This document shows positions 52,201-55,797 of a DNA stretch of 64,000 bases, piece by piece (position 1 is the stretch's first letter; every line of letters begins with the position of its first letter). The notes under the pieces are model-generated. The model was not told the origin of the DNA and made no database searches. It saw only the letters and a program-made list of their open reading frames with translations. Origin of the DNA: Euptelea pleiosperma (taxonomy: Eukaryota > Streptophyta > Magnoliopsida > Ranunculales > Eupteleaceae). Position numbers and translations under genes: made by a program. The stretch covers positions 22,602,741-22,666,740 of the forward strand of contig CM068545.1 in the NCBI GenBank assembly GCA_035048495.1. Reading direction: 5' to 3'.

Positions 52201-54979
52201 GAAGTAATGTGACACCCCTTTTTATGTTAAGAAACGAAGAGAGTATGATGTGTTTCTCTTGAAGTTTAATGGTGTGGTTGTTGGAAATCAAGTAAAGTGT
52301 GTTGAGAGAATGTTTCCTCAGTTGCTGAATGTAGGGCTTTGATAAAAGAAAAGAAAACAGAAGAAAAGAAAAAAAAAAGAACATAACCAACCACTAAAAT
52401 GGTGACTTAAAGCAGGAACCATATATTCAAATCAAGGAAAATATATACCTGTCCTTTTGTGTGAAACATGCTTATCAAAAATTTGGTACAGTTTTGGCTT
52501 TTTTTACTTTGAACATCATGAAGTTACCTTCTTAACAGATCTGTGCAACCCATTAAGTATTTTTAAGCGCTAATATTACACTTCTTGCAAAATAGATAGT
52601 GCCTTTGATTGGACCAACAAAGCTGATCATGGACATGAGAGTCGGTAACTATGAATGGCATGAGTTTTTCCCCAATGGTAAGATTTCATATATTTTGTGA
52701 TTGTGTGTTGCTTTTTTCATCTTGTGTTTGCAAGTACTAAGTGATAATTCAAACTTATGCAGTTACACATAACATCGGTGTCATTATTTCCATATGGGCA
52801 CCAATTGTCCTGGTAAGCCAATATGAGAAAAATACTTGGGTGTGACATTTTGATAACTTTAAGACTGTTTTGAATCATTTTTGTTGTTATATAGGTGTAT
52901 TTCATGGATGCACAGATATGGTATGCTATTTTCTCCACCATATTTGGTGGTATTCATGGAGCCTTCAGTCACCTGGGTGAGGTTAGTGGATGTAGTGCTC
53001 TCATATCCATGAGGAAACAAGTCACGAAATATTTCCTAGGCGTATTTAATGAATCGTAAATATCTGGTTTTTCAGCGAAGAGAAATTTTTCTATGATTAT
53101 TTGACTATATTCTACTGACACGTTTTTGAGAAAAAAGTGAAGCAGTAAGGCATATCATCTTTGTTGTGCTGACCTTTCACTATGCCATTTGGTTTTCCTT
53201 AGATACGGACACTTGGGATGTTGCGATCCAGATTTGAGTCTGTGCCCATAGCTTTCAGTGAACGTCTAGTACCATCCTCGAAAGAGGAATCCAGAAAGGA
53301 CCACTTGGTAATACTATTGTTGGTGGATATTACTATCATGAATTGTTGATCTGACATATGATTTATTTCACTTTTGTGGTCTTACGCGTAAAGTTCCAGC
53401 AGATATGGATGTAGATATGCATCCAAGAGATATGTTTTGTCTCTGGATAATGATAACTATGATCTGGAGACATGCTAAATGATAATGCTTTTTTTTTCTA
53501 AAAGTGTTCACTATGCAACAACAGGTTGGGGCATGGGAACGAAAGAACATTGCAAAATTCTCACAGATGTGGAATGAGTTCATCAGCTGTCTGCGGATTG
53601 AGGACTTGATCAGCAATAAGTTGGGAATGCATCTTGCTTATATCATTACTATGTATCTACAACATTATTGATAATTTCAGCATCCTCTTAGATCACTTTT
53701 TATTGTTCAGGGAGAGGGAACTGCTACTTGTACCATCTTCTTCAAGTGATGTGTCTGTTGTCCAATGGCCTCCTTTCCTGCTTGCCAGTAAGGTATAGAT
53801 TGTGTGTGGTTTCTCACGTTCATCCAAATGGTAAATATGTTTAATCTGTATTTGAACTCTCATTGCCTGCTCTATCTTCACTAATAGATACCCATAGCGT
53901 TGGACATGGCAAAAGATTTCAGGCGTAAAGAGGATGCGGAATTATTTAAAAAGATCAAGAATGATGATTACATGCATTCAGCCGTGATTGAATGCTACGA
54001 AACATTTAGAGATATACTATATGGCCTTTTGGATGACAGTGGAGATAAATTGTAAGGGAAAAGATATGCTCTTCATAACATTATTTTACCAGTTTTCTTT
54101 GATATTGCTGATCTTGCACTGCATTGTTTTATTGGTACAAAAATGGTCTTGGTTTATTGTATCCATTTGATGGAAACTTCATGAAATTACTCCTTTTCCC
54201 CTTTTGTCCAGGGTTTTTAAGAAAATATGTGCAGAAGTAGATGCTAGTATACAGGAGAGTAGATTCTTGGACGCATTCCGGATGAGTGAGCTACCTTGGC
54301 TCAACAGTAAGTTGGAGAGACTTCTAAACAATTTGGTAAATTCTTGCCTCAATTCTCCTCATGTTTTTCTTAGCACTGACCTGGAGGACCGGTCTGGACT
54401 TGATGTTTATCAGTCCTGTGTACTTATGATCTTATGTTAACAGATGAGTAATAAAGAAGATTTTGAGTTGTTCAAGGCAACAATAGTCAATGTCCTTCAG
54501 GATATTATGGAGATTCTTACTCAGGATATTATGGTTAATGGACACGTGTAAGATGCTACTTAAGAGAACACTTCTTTTTACCAACAGAATGAACTTTCAT
54601 TACCAACATATGCAATAATTTTATTTGTAGAATCCTGGAACACTATCCCAAGAAGGATCATCATCATGACAAAAAAGAGCAGAAGTTTGCAAAGCTAAAC
54701 CTCGGACTTTTGGAAAATAGATCTTGGATGGAGAAGGTACTATCACGCTCATTGGTTTCATTGAACCACTATGTTTCGTATTCTACGTGATTGAATTCTT
54801 TTCGTTTTGTTTTCATTTTTCATGTAGGTTGGTAGGCTTCATTTGCTTTTGACTGTCAAAGAATCTGCAATTAATGTGCCTATGAATTTGGAAGCTCGTC
54901 GTCGCATCACTTTCTTTACCAACTCTTTGTTTATGAATATGCCAAGTGCTCCAAAAGTCCGTAACATGCTATCTTTCAG
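1382..54979 (+). CDS. Callose synthase (1,3-beta-glucan synthase), CalS6/CalS7 type; internal part of a split gene
   Basis: The spliced exons encode about 1,003 residues of a plant callose synthase, the plasma-membrane enzyme that makes beta-1,3-glucan from UDP-glucose. Seen: the end of the N-terminal Vta1-like region ([20 protein letters not shown]), the conserved block [17 protein letters not shown], the [10 protein letters not shown] block, about six hydrophobic segments coded at 33760-34914 and 52763-52981, and the [15 protein letters not shown] and [15 protein letters not shown] blocks. The usual protein is about 1,900-1,950 residues, so the start and the C-terminal glucan-synthase catalytic domain with the second membrane cluster lie outside the window. 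CalS6/7 assignment rests on remembered family sequence (for example NKGGTASHS and [13 protein letters not shown]), not an alignment; CalS7 acts in phloem sieve plates. No stop or frameshift was found across 27 exons, so this part looks functional. Confidence 0.93.
1483..2078. other. Start of 12-kb intron, no recognisable gene
   Basis: AT-rich sequence. A 72-codon open frame on the minus strand (1797-2012) has no family resemblance that I can name and is probably chance or very old transposon sequence. Confidence 0.45.
2092..2398. mobile_element. Tourist-like MITE (PIF/Harbinger type), 307 bp
   Basis: Perfect 14-bp terminal inverted repeats GGCCGTGTTTGATT (2092-2105) and AATCAAACACGGCC (2385-2398) are flanked by the 3-bp duplication TTA at 2089-2091 and 2399-2401. 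TTA duplications and GGCC-type ends are typical of Tourist/Harbinger MITEs. No coding capacity. It sits near the end of the E1 3' LTR, so it arrived after E1. Confidence 0.87.
3920..4040. mobile_element. 121-bp hAT-like MITE, copy 1
   Basis: The ends CTATGTTACC and GGTAACATAG are perfect 10-bp inverted repeats. The flanks ATCACGCC (3912-3919) and ATCGCGCC (4041-4048) match at 7 of 8 bases, which fits an 8-bp hAT-type target duplication. A second copy of exactly the same length lies at 59288-59408 in the opposite orientation. It is inserted in the linker region of E1. Confidence 0.82.
4504..4713 (-). repeat. E2 3' LTR
   Basis: 210-bp LTR with an AT-rich TATATATATT core at about 4630. The homologous 5' LTR is at 9709-9918. 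CTTAT precedes it. Confidence 0.95.
4721..9096 (-). pseudogene. E2 gag-pol polyprotein, interrupted by stops and a frameshift
   Basis: Read from 9096 downward. Gag starts [11 protein letters not shown], shifts frame near 8600-8670, and carries one CCHC zinc knuckle, [14 protein letters not shown]. Protease has [13 protein letters not shown] with the catalytic DSG. The GAG pre-integrase block [13 protein letters not shown] and integrase with [10 protein letters not shown] follow. RT-RNase H is one long open frame from 6004 to 4721, with [12 protein letters not shown], the catalytic YVDD and [20 protein letters not shown]. In-frame stops lie between gag and protease (about 8150, TAA where relative E4 has CAA), in integrase (about 7110) and just before RT (about 6020, TAG). 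It copies element RNA in cytoplasmic particles in intact relatives; this copy cannot make the full polyprotein. Confidence 0.92.
9354..9585. repeat. Tandem repeat of about 41 bp in the E2 leader, about six units
   Basis: Units share the core GGAGTGGGCGGCTA and mostly start TTCTGGAG or TTTTGGAG, spaced about 41 bp. They lie between the primer-binding site and gag. The last two units are shortened or diverged. They are far more GC-rich than the surroundings. Confidence 0.85.
9691..9708 (-). promoter_or_regulatory. E2 primer-binding site
   Basis: On the minus strand it reads TGGTATCAGAGCATGGTT right after the 5' LTR. TGGTATCAGAGC is complementary to the 3' end of plant initiator Met tRNA, the usual copia primer. 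Confidence 0.9.
9709..9918 (-). repeat. E2 5' LTR
   Basis: Same length as the LTR at 4504-4713, with about four base differences. CTTAT follows it, completing the target duplication. Confidence 0.95.
9924..10542 (-). mobile_element. E1 distal part: integrase core and C-terminus
   Basis: Continues E1 after the E2 insertion. The minus strand reads the integrase core from [20 protein letters not shown] through [17 protein letters not shown] to [10 protein letters not shown] (10519 to 10193), then a decayed C-terminal region to 9924. It is cut at 10543 by the LTR of E3. A further piece of the E1 leader may survive near 12826-12841. Confidence 0.8.
10543..12144 (-). mobile_element. E3: chimeric copia fragment with LTRs in opposite orientations
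   Basis: The minus-strand 3' LTR is 10543-10756 (TGAATTCT to GATAACA) and is followed by the reverse polypurine tract CTCCCCCTCAAG. RNase H (10764-11087, [20 protein letters not shown]) and RT (11217-11978, with [11 protein letters not shown]) follow with stops between. At about 11980 the sequence jumps into a + strand piece of the same LTR family, ending at 12144 with CTAACCCTAACCC-type repeats. The closest relative here is E12 with LTR 60699-60919. Protease, integrase and gag are absent and no target duplication is seen. Confidence 0.8.
12145..12600 (+). mobile_element. LINE (L1-like) 3' end, truncated
   Basis: The + strand frame 12163-12447 ends [15 protein letters not shown] and [13 protein letters not shown] before a stop. 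This is the C-terminal zf-RVT-type tail of plant L1 ORF2, with the WxxWxxRN motif. A T-rich 3' UTR and an A/T-rich tail follow, ending near 12600. The 5' part of the LINE is missing. Confidence 0.72.
12826..12841 (-). promoter_or_regulatory. Possible primer-binding site of E1 without its 5' LTR
   Basis: On the minus strand it reads TGGTATCAGGGTAG. The next bases on the + strand are AGAAA, the same five bases that precede the E1 3' LTR at 2074-2078. Expected here would be a 5' LTR between the two. AGAAA is common, so this may be chance. Confidence 0.3.
12905..13135 (+). repeat. LTR fragment related to E0
   Basis: GTCATCATTATTGTCTCAGC followed by CTATTATGGG at about 13020-13055 matches the reverse complement of 240-290. 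Homology extends over roughly 170 bp. No coding sequence is attached, so it is a solo LTR or a fragment. Ends uncertain. Confidence 0.6.
13136..13485. other. Intron sequence before exon 2
   Basis: AT-rich sequence, no transposon or gene recognised. It ends with the acceptor GGTGGCAG at 13478-13485. Confidence 0.5.
13486..15403 (+). CDS. Callose synthase exon cluster 2 (seven exons)
   Basis: Exons are 13486-13598, 13722-13809, 13907-14017, 14123-14281, 14834-14920, 15037-15128 and 15280-15403 (774 nt). All introns are GT-AG and short (97-552 bp), and every phase matches. Recognisable stretches are [71 protein letters not shown], and [19 protein letters not shown] at the start of the FKS1-type domain. 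This is the cytosolic N-terminal region. It ends at a donor at 15404 that opens a 17.1-kb intron. Confidence 0.93.
15404..15880. other. Start of 17.1-kb intron
   Basis: AT-rich intron sequence following the donor GTATGTT. Nothing recognised. Confidence 0.5.
15881..16090 (-). mobile_element. Copia fragment: region just upstream of RT
   Basis: The minus-strand frame includes [20 protein letters not shown], similar to the copia stretch ([13 protein letters not shown] in E6) that precedes the RT core. No LTR or further domain is attached. Confidence 0.62.
16132..17655. mobile_element. Putative non-autonomous DNA transposon with internal tandem repeats
   Basis: A 26-bp inverted repeat (16132-16157 and 17630-17655) matches at 21 of 26 positions by eye, around the core CCGTATC-GATGATA. 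The interior is very AT-rich and contains degenerate tandem units spaced about 150-165 bp. No transposase is seen and I could not confirm a target duplication, so superfamily is unknown. The core motif GTATCGGATGATACC recurs at about 57953. Confidence 0.4.
16750..17400. repeat. Degenerate tandem repeats of about 150-165 bp
   Basis: Units share CATAGATCTGAAnGAG followed by TTGATCATATGTATGTGTG, seen at about 16853, 17006, 17153 (weaker) and 17315. A T-rich spacer separates them. Earlier half-units with GTAGATCTGA occur near 16601 and 16772. Confidence 0.65.
17982..19107. mobile_element. hAT-like foldback element, 1,126 bp
   Basis: Perfect 17-bp terminal inverted repeats TAGGGCTGCAACTTGGG and its complement lie at 17982-17998 and 19091-19107. 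Flanks TTGCTCAT (17974-17981) and TTTTTCAT (19108-19115) match at 6 of 8, suggesting an aged 8-bp hAT-type duplication. The ends are filled with GGGTTGGG / CCCAACCC runs, and an internal pair of arms, about 18890-18947 and 19014-19073, can fold into a long hairpin. A GGAGA microsatellite lies at 18725-18768. No transposase. Confidence 0.72.
19145..19567 (+). mobile_element. E5 part 1: copia gag fragment (sense)
   Basis: The + strand reads degraded copia gag: [18 protein letters not shown] sequence at 19146, [15 protein letters not shown] sequence at 19285, then [20 protein letters not shown] and [12 protein letters not shown]. Stops and frameshifts are present. E4 is joined at 19568, and E5 resumes at its zinc-knuckle region near 22212. 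Confidence 0.75.
19568..22214 (-). mobile_element. E4: deleted relative of E2, 3' LTR to partial gag
   Basis: The LTR 19568-19772 is homologous to the E2 LTR but lacks its first canonical bases (CGTTGTAATC). RNase H-RT (19780-20538, [20 protein letters not shown]) joins directly to integrase at 20570, which removes about 1.44 kb present in E2 between 5505 and 6952, including the RT core with YVDD. Integrase, GAG pre-integrase and protease ([13 protein letters not shown]) follow to 21754, then zinc-knuckle and gag sequence to 22203. It ends abruptly at 22214 without a 5' LTR. Confidence 0.88.
22212..23014 (+). mobile_element. E5 part 2: copia zinc-knuckle end, protease and pre-integrase (sense)
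   Basis: Resumes with the [10 protein letters not shown] codons. Protease carries [16 protein letters not shown] (DSG intact). The pre-integrase piece [14 protein letters not shown] and CEMCELSR follow. It stops at 23014, where an 867-bp insertion begins. Several frameshifts. Confidence 0.78.
23015..23881 (-). mobile_element. Solo-LTR-like insertion in E5
   Basis: The insertion is bounded by TGTAAATGG and ATATCTACA and flanked by GAGAC (23010-23014) and GAAAC (23882-23886), 4 of 5 bases matching. Removing it rejoins the E5 sequence that reads CELS(R/K)HCRSTYP. On the minus strand a TATA-like CTATAAATAG lies at about 23277-23286. No coding domain was found, so a solo LTR of another retrotransposon is the best guess. 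Confidence 0.55.
23728..23859. repeat. 30-bp tandem repeat, about four and a half units
   Basis: Units of 30-31 bp begin G(A/G)TGCCGTCTG-like and end TGCACGTGCA-like, for example GGTGCTGTCTGGTAG at about 23818. They form the right part of the solo-LTR-like insertion. Translation gives a Cys-rich peptide only because of the repeat. Confidence 0.75.
23882..24935 (+). mobile_element. E5 part 3: copia integrase and linker (sense)
   Basis: Integrase reads [36 protein letters not shown] and LLTNRMPS-type pieces with several stops, then the linker ending near [11 protein letters not shown]. It breaks off at about 24935 at the edge of the GC-rich hAT-like fossil. RT and RNase H are missing. A diverged LTR at 31772 may be its 3' end. 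Confidence 0.78.
25091..25442 (+). repeat. E6 5' LTR
   Basis: 352 bp, TGTTGGATTC to CAAACAACA, containing the palindromic CCCACGTGGG near 25110 and a TATA-like CTTATAAATA at about 25299. Homologous to 30736-31090 and 48874-49238. Confidence 0.93.
25443..25458 (+). promoter_or_regulatory. E6 primer-binding site
   Basis: TGGTATCAAAGCATGG directly after the 5' LTR. It differs by one base from the usual TGGTATCAGAGC. Confidence 0.85.
26291..30726 (+). pseudogene. E6 gag-pol polyprotein, multiply disrupted
   Basis: Gag starts at 26291 ([12 protein letters not shown]) and stops at 26971. The zinc knuckle [14 protein letters not shown] at about 27079 is in another frame. Protease (27209-27997) has [13 protein letters not shown]. 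Integrase has TAG in place of Trp in HSDVWG (27997), then [13 protein letters not shown] and [13 protein letters not shown] 91-bp segment is triplicated at 28545-28817. RT lacks about 12 residues after RYKARL (29460) and 14 residues near 29894, but keeps [11 protein letters not shown]. RNase H (30310-30720) has stops. It cannot act on its own. Confidence 0.9.
28545..28817 (+). repeat. 91-bp direct triplication in E6 integrase
   Basis: Three units start CCTTGAGATGTATTTTC at 28545, 28636 and 28727 and differ by only a few bases. Because 91 is not a multiple of three, each added copy shifts the frame. The joints carry GCACRGGCC, also present where the first unit begins. Confidence 0.92.
30736..31090 (+). 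repeat. E6 3' LTR
   Basis: 355 bp, homologous to 25091-25442 and ending with an extra ACA. GTAAC follows. Confidence 0.93.
31772..31982 (+). repeat. Diverged LTR of the E2 superfamily, sense strand
   Basis: GTCAGGGACTTACTTATAAT at the start and TCTGGTTACGATCTAAGTTA at the end match the reverse complement of the E2 LTR (GTCAGGGACC, GGTTACGATCC). It could be the 3' LTR of E5. A polypurine tract is not preserved upstream. Confidence 0.65.
31983..32513. other. End of 17.1-kb intron
   Basis: AT-rich, nothing recognised. The acceptor AAG is at 32511-32513. Confidence 0.5.
32514..34914 (+). CDS. Callose synthase exon cluster 3 (eight exons), first membrane segments
   Basis: Exons are 32514-32648, 32763-32839, 32926-33010, 33678-33800, 33891-34008, 34278-34609, 34719-34771 and 34854-34914 (984 nt). 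The cluster carries [13 protein letters not shown], the [10 protein letters not shown] block, [16 protein letters not shown], then hydrophobic spans [49 protein letters not shown] and [38 protein letters not shown] spans an exon junction whose intron begins with GC instead of GT. The cluster ends at a GT donor at 34915 that opens a 17.7-kb intron. Confidence 0.93.
33011..33677. other. 667-bp intron between callose synthase exons
   Basis: AT-rich, GT-AG bounded, no transposon recognised. A 75-codon open frame at 33458-33685 runs into the next exon out of its frame and is not supported as coding. Confidence 0.55.
34610..34718 (+). other. GC-AG intron of callose synthase
   Basis: The exon ends CCCAG at 34609 and the intron starts GCAAGC. 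It ends TATTACAG at 34718, and the next exon begins with the PKLYVGRG codons. No GT donor nearby keeps the conserved residues and the frame. The AG|GCAAG context is the usual form of the minor GC donor class. Confidence 0.85.
34915..35796. other. Start of 17.7-kb intron
   Basis: AT-rich intron sequence. The stretch around 35475-35700 looks like a decayed retrotransposon leader or LTR, but I cannot assign it. Confidence 0.4.
35797..36720 (-). mobile_element. LINE (L1-like) 3' end, antisense, carrying a MITE
   Basis: A run of A on the + strand at 35798-35808 is the reversed end of the LINE. The minus strand reads [20 protein letters not shown] (zf-RVT tail) and, beyond the MITE at 36301-36587, the upstream part [17 protein letters not shown] of ORF2. 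The 5' part is missing. Its left limit (about 36720) is approximate. Confidence 0.72.
36301..36587. mobile_element. Tourist-like MITE, 287 bp
   Basis: Ends GGGGGGCGTTTGGCAAC and GTTCCCAAACGCTTCC are imperfect inverted repeats, flanked by TTA at 36298-36300 and 36588-36590. Non-coding, rich in AAGTTAAAA and its complement. It interrupts the antisense LINE. Confidence 0.78.
36800..37971 (-). mobile_element. E7 part 1: copia 3' end with duplicated LTR/PPT and RNase H
   Basis: A segment of about 261 bp holding LTR end, reverse polypurine tract and the start of the RNase H end appears twice (from about 36800 and 37061): GGGGGAATCATGAATAGTGT occurs at 36807 and about 37068, and TATGTTAACACTC at about 36972 and 37225. 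RNase H follows (37321-37795; [30 protein letters not shown]) with several stops. E8 interrupts it at 37967-37971. The element resumes at 42734. Confidence 0.75.
37972..38159 (+). repeat. E8 5' LTR
   Basis: 188 bp, TGTTGTCAG to TTCTACT. About two differences from 42546-42733. Confidence 0.94.
38160..38175 (+). promoter_or_regulatory. E8 primer-binding site variant
   Basis: TGGTATCCGAGCATAG follows the 5' LTR. It matches the usual TGGTATCAGAGC except at one base (C for A at the eighth position). Confidence 0.82.
38874..42538 (+). pseudogene. E8 gag-pol, integrase-deleted, few disruptions
   Basis: Gag starts at 38874 ([11 protein letters not shown]). One base is lost near 39085; the frame 39125-41311 then runs 728 residues. 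It holds two CCHC knuckles, [14 protein letters not shown] and [14 protein letters not shown]. Protease reads [13 protein letters not shown], with DLG in place of the catalytic DSG/DTG. Pre-integrase [12 protein letters not shown] leads to [10 protein letters not shown], which jumps in frame to the linker. RT starts in the frame ending at 41311 (TAG for Trp), then [10 protein letters not shown] and a TAG at about 41720. RNase H (41753-42538) is open and ends IDIHAPT. Confidence 0.92.
42546..42733 (+). repeat. E8 3' LTR
   Basis: 188 bp, follows the polypurine tract. CTATT follows it. Confidence 0.94.
42734..43719 (-). mobile_element. E7 part 2: copia RT and upstream linker, antisense
   Basis: The minus strand reads [20 protein letters not shown] and PPGFKLLG (43152 to 43080), the YVDD region as a decayed stretch near 42885, and the linker upstream of RT to 43700. 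Stops and frameshifts are frequent. The outer hAT-like MITE begins at 43720. Confidence 0.77.
43720..44716. mobile_element. Outer hAT-like MITE, 997 bp including a nested one
   Basis: The ends CAAGGTTCTAAACTTCG and CGAATTTTAAAACCACG are imperfect inverted repeats. TGCACTAC is repeated exactly on both sides (43712-43719 and 44717-44724), an 8-bp hAT-type duplication. Without the insert it is about 434 bp and AT-rich, with no coding sequence. It sits in the E7 linker. Confidence 0.75.
43907..44461. mobile_element. Inner CAAGG-type hAT-like MITE, copy 1, 555 bp
   Basis: Ends CAAGGAAATAAATTTC and GAAATTTATTTCCTTG are a 16-bp perfect inverted repeat. The flanks GTTTTTAT (43899-43906 and 44462-44469) are an exact 8-bp duplication. 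The interior is full of GAAATATTTCC-like motifs. A longer copy lies at 58625-59821. Confidence 0.88.
44725..44854 (-). mobile_element. E7 part 3: copia linker after integrase
   Basis: The minus strand reads DVTFF-type sequence (44848 back to about 44780) and a decayed linker. It is separated from the integrase C-terminus at 45488 by the LINE. Confidence 0.62.
44855..45487 (+). mobile_element. LINE (L1-like) 3' end, 5'-truncated, in E7
   Basis: The frame 44947-45342 reads [18 protein letters not shown], the zf-RVT zinc-binding motif, then [18 protein letters not shown] and [13 protein letters not shown] before a stop. A 3' UTR ends CCCGATAAAAAAAA at 45474-45487. ATCCA occurs just before the start and just after the A-run (AGATCCATGG), a possible short target duplication. 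Start approximate. Confidence 0.82.
45488..45905 (-). mobile_element. E7 part 4: copia integrase C-terminus
   Basis: The minus frame 45847-45584 reads [38 protein letters not shown] and [18 protein letters not shown], the standard copia integrase C-terminal zone. At about 45905 the copia sequence stops and an unrelated stretch begins. Confidence 0.78.
45906..46217 (-). other. rpoA: Possible plastid DNA insert with the 3' end of rpoA (NUPT)
   Basis: The minus strand from about 46217 reads [17 protein letters not shown] and then a TGA at about 46155, resembling the C-terminal end of plastid RNA polymerase alpha (rpoA) as I remember it. The AT-rich rest could be the spacer toward petD. It lies exactly between the E7 integrase end and the E9 LTR and is unlike copia. 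The call is from memory of a short C-terminal motif only; petD is not visible. Confidence 0.4.
46218..47845 (-). mobile_element. E9 part 1: copia 3' LTR, RNase H and RT, antisense
   Basis: The LTR is about 46218-46418 and contains an AG microsatellite; it is followed by the reverse polypurine tract CTCCCCTTCAAG. The minus strand reads RNase H ([25 protein letters not shown]), [33 protein letters not shown], and RT ([20 protein letters not shown], the [13 protein letters not shown] region) up to about 47845. Stops and frameshifts occur. It meets the opposite-strand E10 at 47846. Confidence 0.85.
47846..49238 (+). mobile_element. E10: 5'-truncated copia of the E6 family inside E9
   Basis: The + strand starts inside RT (KVGYTQS-like), then [50 protein letters not shown] and, with frameshifts, RNase H (48474-48866, [20 protein letters not shown]). 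The polypurine tract TTGAGGGGGAG precedes an E6-type LTR at 48874-49238, which carries a CT microsatellite at about 49159-49200. No 5' half and no target duplication. Confidence 0.87.
48874..49238 (+). repeat. E10 3' LTR (E6 family)
   Basis: About 365 bp, TGTTGGATTC to CAACAACA, clearly homologous to both E6 LTRs. Confidence 0.9.
49239..50673 (-). mobile_element. E9 part 2: copia gag, leader, primer site and 5' LTR
   Basis: The minus strand reads gag from 49828: [69 protein letters not shown] with stops between, and a gag C-terminal part to about 49239. The leader follows, then the primer-binding site at 50463-50478 and the 5' LTR at 50479-50673, homologous to 46218-46418. Protease, integrase and zinc knuckle are missing where E10 sits. 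Flanks CGAAA and AGAAT do not form a clear duplication. Confidence 0.82.
50463..50478 (-). promoter_or_regulatory. E9 primer-binding site
   Basis: On the minus strand TGGTATCAGAGCATTG follows the 5' LTR, complementary to initiator Met tRNA. Confidence 0.87.
50674..51120 (-). mobile_element. E7 part 5: copia pre-integrase and protease end, antisense
   Basis: The minus frame 50856-50668 reads [40 protein letters not shown] and KIVHS, the GAG pre-integrase domain. Further up to 51120 is a decayed [15 protein letters not shown] stretch after protease. The integrase core expected next is missing across the E9 insertion. Confidence 0.75.
51036..51451. repeat. Tandem duplication of 208 bp
   Basis: 51036-51243 and 51244-51451 are close copies, each starting GAGACAATTAATTGATATT and ending GGACTTGTGG. 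The unit contains the last part of E7 plus the start of a + strand LTR, TGTTAGAATGTCTTATTTTC. Confidence 0.9.
51464..51940 (-). mobile_element. LINE remnant, antisense, with 15-bp target duplication
   Basis: Flanked by GGGCTAAAGAATATC (51449-51463) and GGGCTAGAGAATATC (51941-51955), 14 of 15 matching. It begins with a T-run, the reversed A-tail. The minus strand reads [18 protein letters not shown], the L1 RT box with FVDD. The rest is decayed and contains a solo TRIM LTR at 51717-51832. Confidence 0.75.
51717..51832 (+). repeat. Solo LTR of the TRIM family
   Basis: GGACCCTTTGATATACATTG at about 51764 and GATCGTCAACA at the end match the TRIM LTRs (GACCCTTTGATATACATAG, TTTAACA). Length 116 bp versus 119 bp. 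Diverged, and no clear duplication at its ends. Confidence 0.62.
52206..52595. other. End of 17.7-kb intron
   Basis: AT-rich, no recognised element. The acceptor AAATAG is at 52590-52595. Confidence 0.45.
52596..54979 (+). CDS. Callose synthase exon cluster 4 (eleven exons)
   Basis: Exons are 52596-52677, 52763-52812, 52895-52981, 53203-53307, 53525-53619, 53711-53792, 53888-54051, 54212-54335, 54444-54547, 54631-54736 and 54828-54979 (1,151 nt). Recognisable pieces are [10 protein letters not shown], the membrane stretch [20 protein letters not shown] then [69 protein letters not shown] and [16 protein letters not shown]. The last exon ends in phase 2 at a GT donor (54980). The catalytic-domain exon expected next is not found before 64000. 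The first acceptor could be 52596 or 4 bp later; 52596 fits the family best and keeps the frame. Confidence 0.93.
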
Positions 54980-55435
54980 GTTAGATCCTTTGAAGCAAAA
55001 TCCTGCACTATTAATTGGCCAGTGATTCTATTAGTAAAAAGCTCTTTGCTTAAACTTGTGCCATGTTGAGCAGATCTGGGTAAGAGTGTTGAAATCCAAC
55101 ATATTTTGATAGTTTTTGTAATGGTGAATCGTGAAAATAATATTCTTGGATTGAGGAGTATCTTTTTGTTGAATTCTAAAAAGAAAAAGTTTTATATGAT
55201 AATAGGGTTAAATTTTGACATATAAACATTCATGTGTATTATATTATTAGTGTAAAGGATTCTTGTTGAGAAGGTCGAACTTAAATTTATGTTTGCTTAA
55301 TTAAAAAAAAATGCTGAAAAAAAATTCACAAGGTCTTGCACCCAAATATGTGGCATTTCAATTCAACATGTTAGTGATGGCTACTTTCTTACTTTAGAAT
55401 GGCTGAGCAACTGTTAAGCCACGTTACCCAATTAT
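54980..55435. other. Start of last visible intron
   Basis: Follows the donor GTTAGATC. AT-rich, nothing recognised. The next callose synthase exon is not within the window, so this intron exceeds 9 kb. Confidence 0.55.
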
Positions 55436-55503
55436 TTTTTTTTTCGATAAGGTCAAATATATTAAAGATAAAGCGAAATACAGAAAGGATAAGGAGGCAA
55501 CAC
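55436..55503 (-). mobile_element. 68-bp 5'-truncated LINE stub with 18-bp target duplication
   Basis: The target duplication GCCAYGTTACCCAATTAT is at 55418-55435 and 55504-55521 with one mismatch. The insert is a T-run plus CGATAAGGTCAAATATATTA, the reverse of an L1 3' end like that at 45450-45487 (AATATATCC...CCCGATAAAAAA). Confidence 0.82.
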
Positions 55504-55797
55504 GCCATGTTACCCAATTATTGATATTAGTTTAGTTAAAAATAGGGTTAATGAGAAAAATTAGAGAAGGAGAAGAAGAAGAAGGAAAAGAAGTGGAGTT
55601 CATCTGTTTTACATGACTCCTAATGGTTCTTATGTGTGACAATAATCCCCCTTAGAATAAGAGAAAATACAACAAAGTGCAACAATAACTAAATGACTAA
55701 TCTTCCCTTACAACACTCCCCCTCAAGGTGGTGCATAAATGTCAACCATGCCTAGCTTGCCTAAGAACTCATGCAATTGGTTACCACTGACACCTTT

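Larger units (their letters stand above)
51122..52205 (+). mobile_element. E14: LTR and leader of another copia element, sense strand
   Basis: An LTR-like sequence begins TGTTAGAATG at 51122, is partly duplicated, and its end (AAACCCTAGAAATGCACA) at about 52028 is followed by a decayed primer site TGTTATTAGAGC. A leader of some 170 bp follows. No coding region is attached. A LINE-type insertion (51464-51940) interrupts the LTR. Confidence 0.55.
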
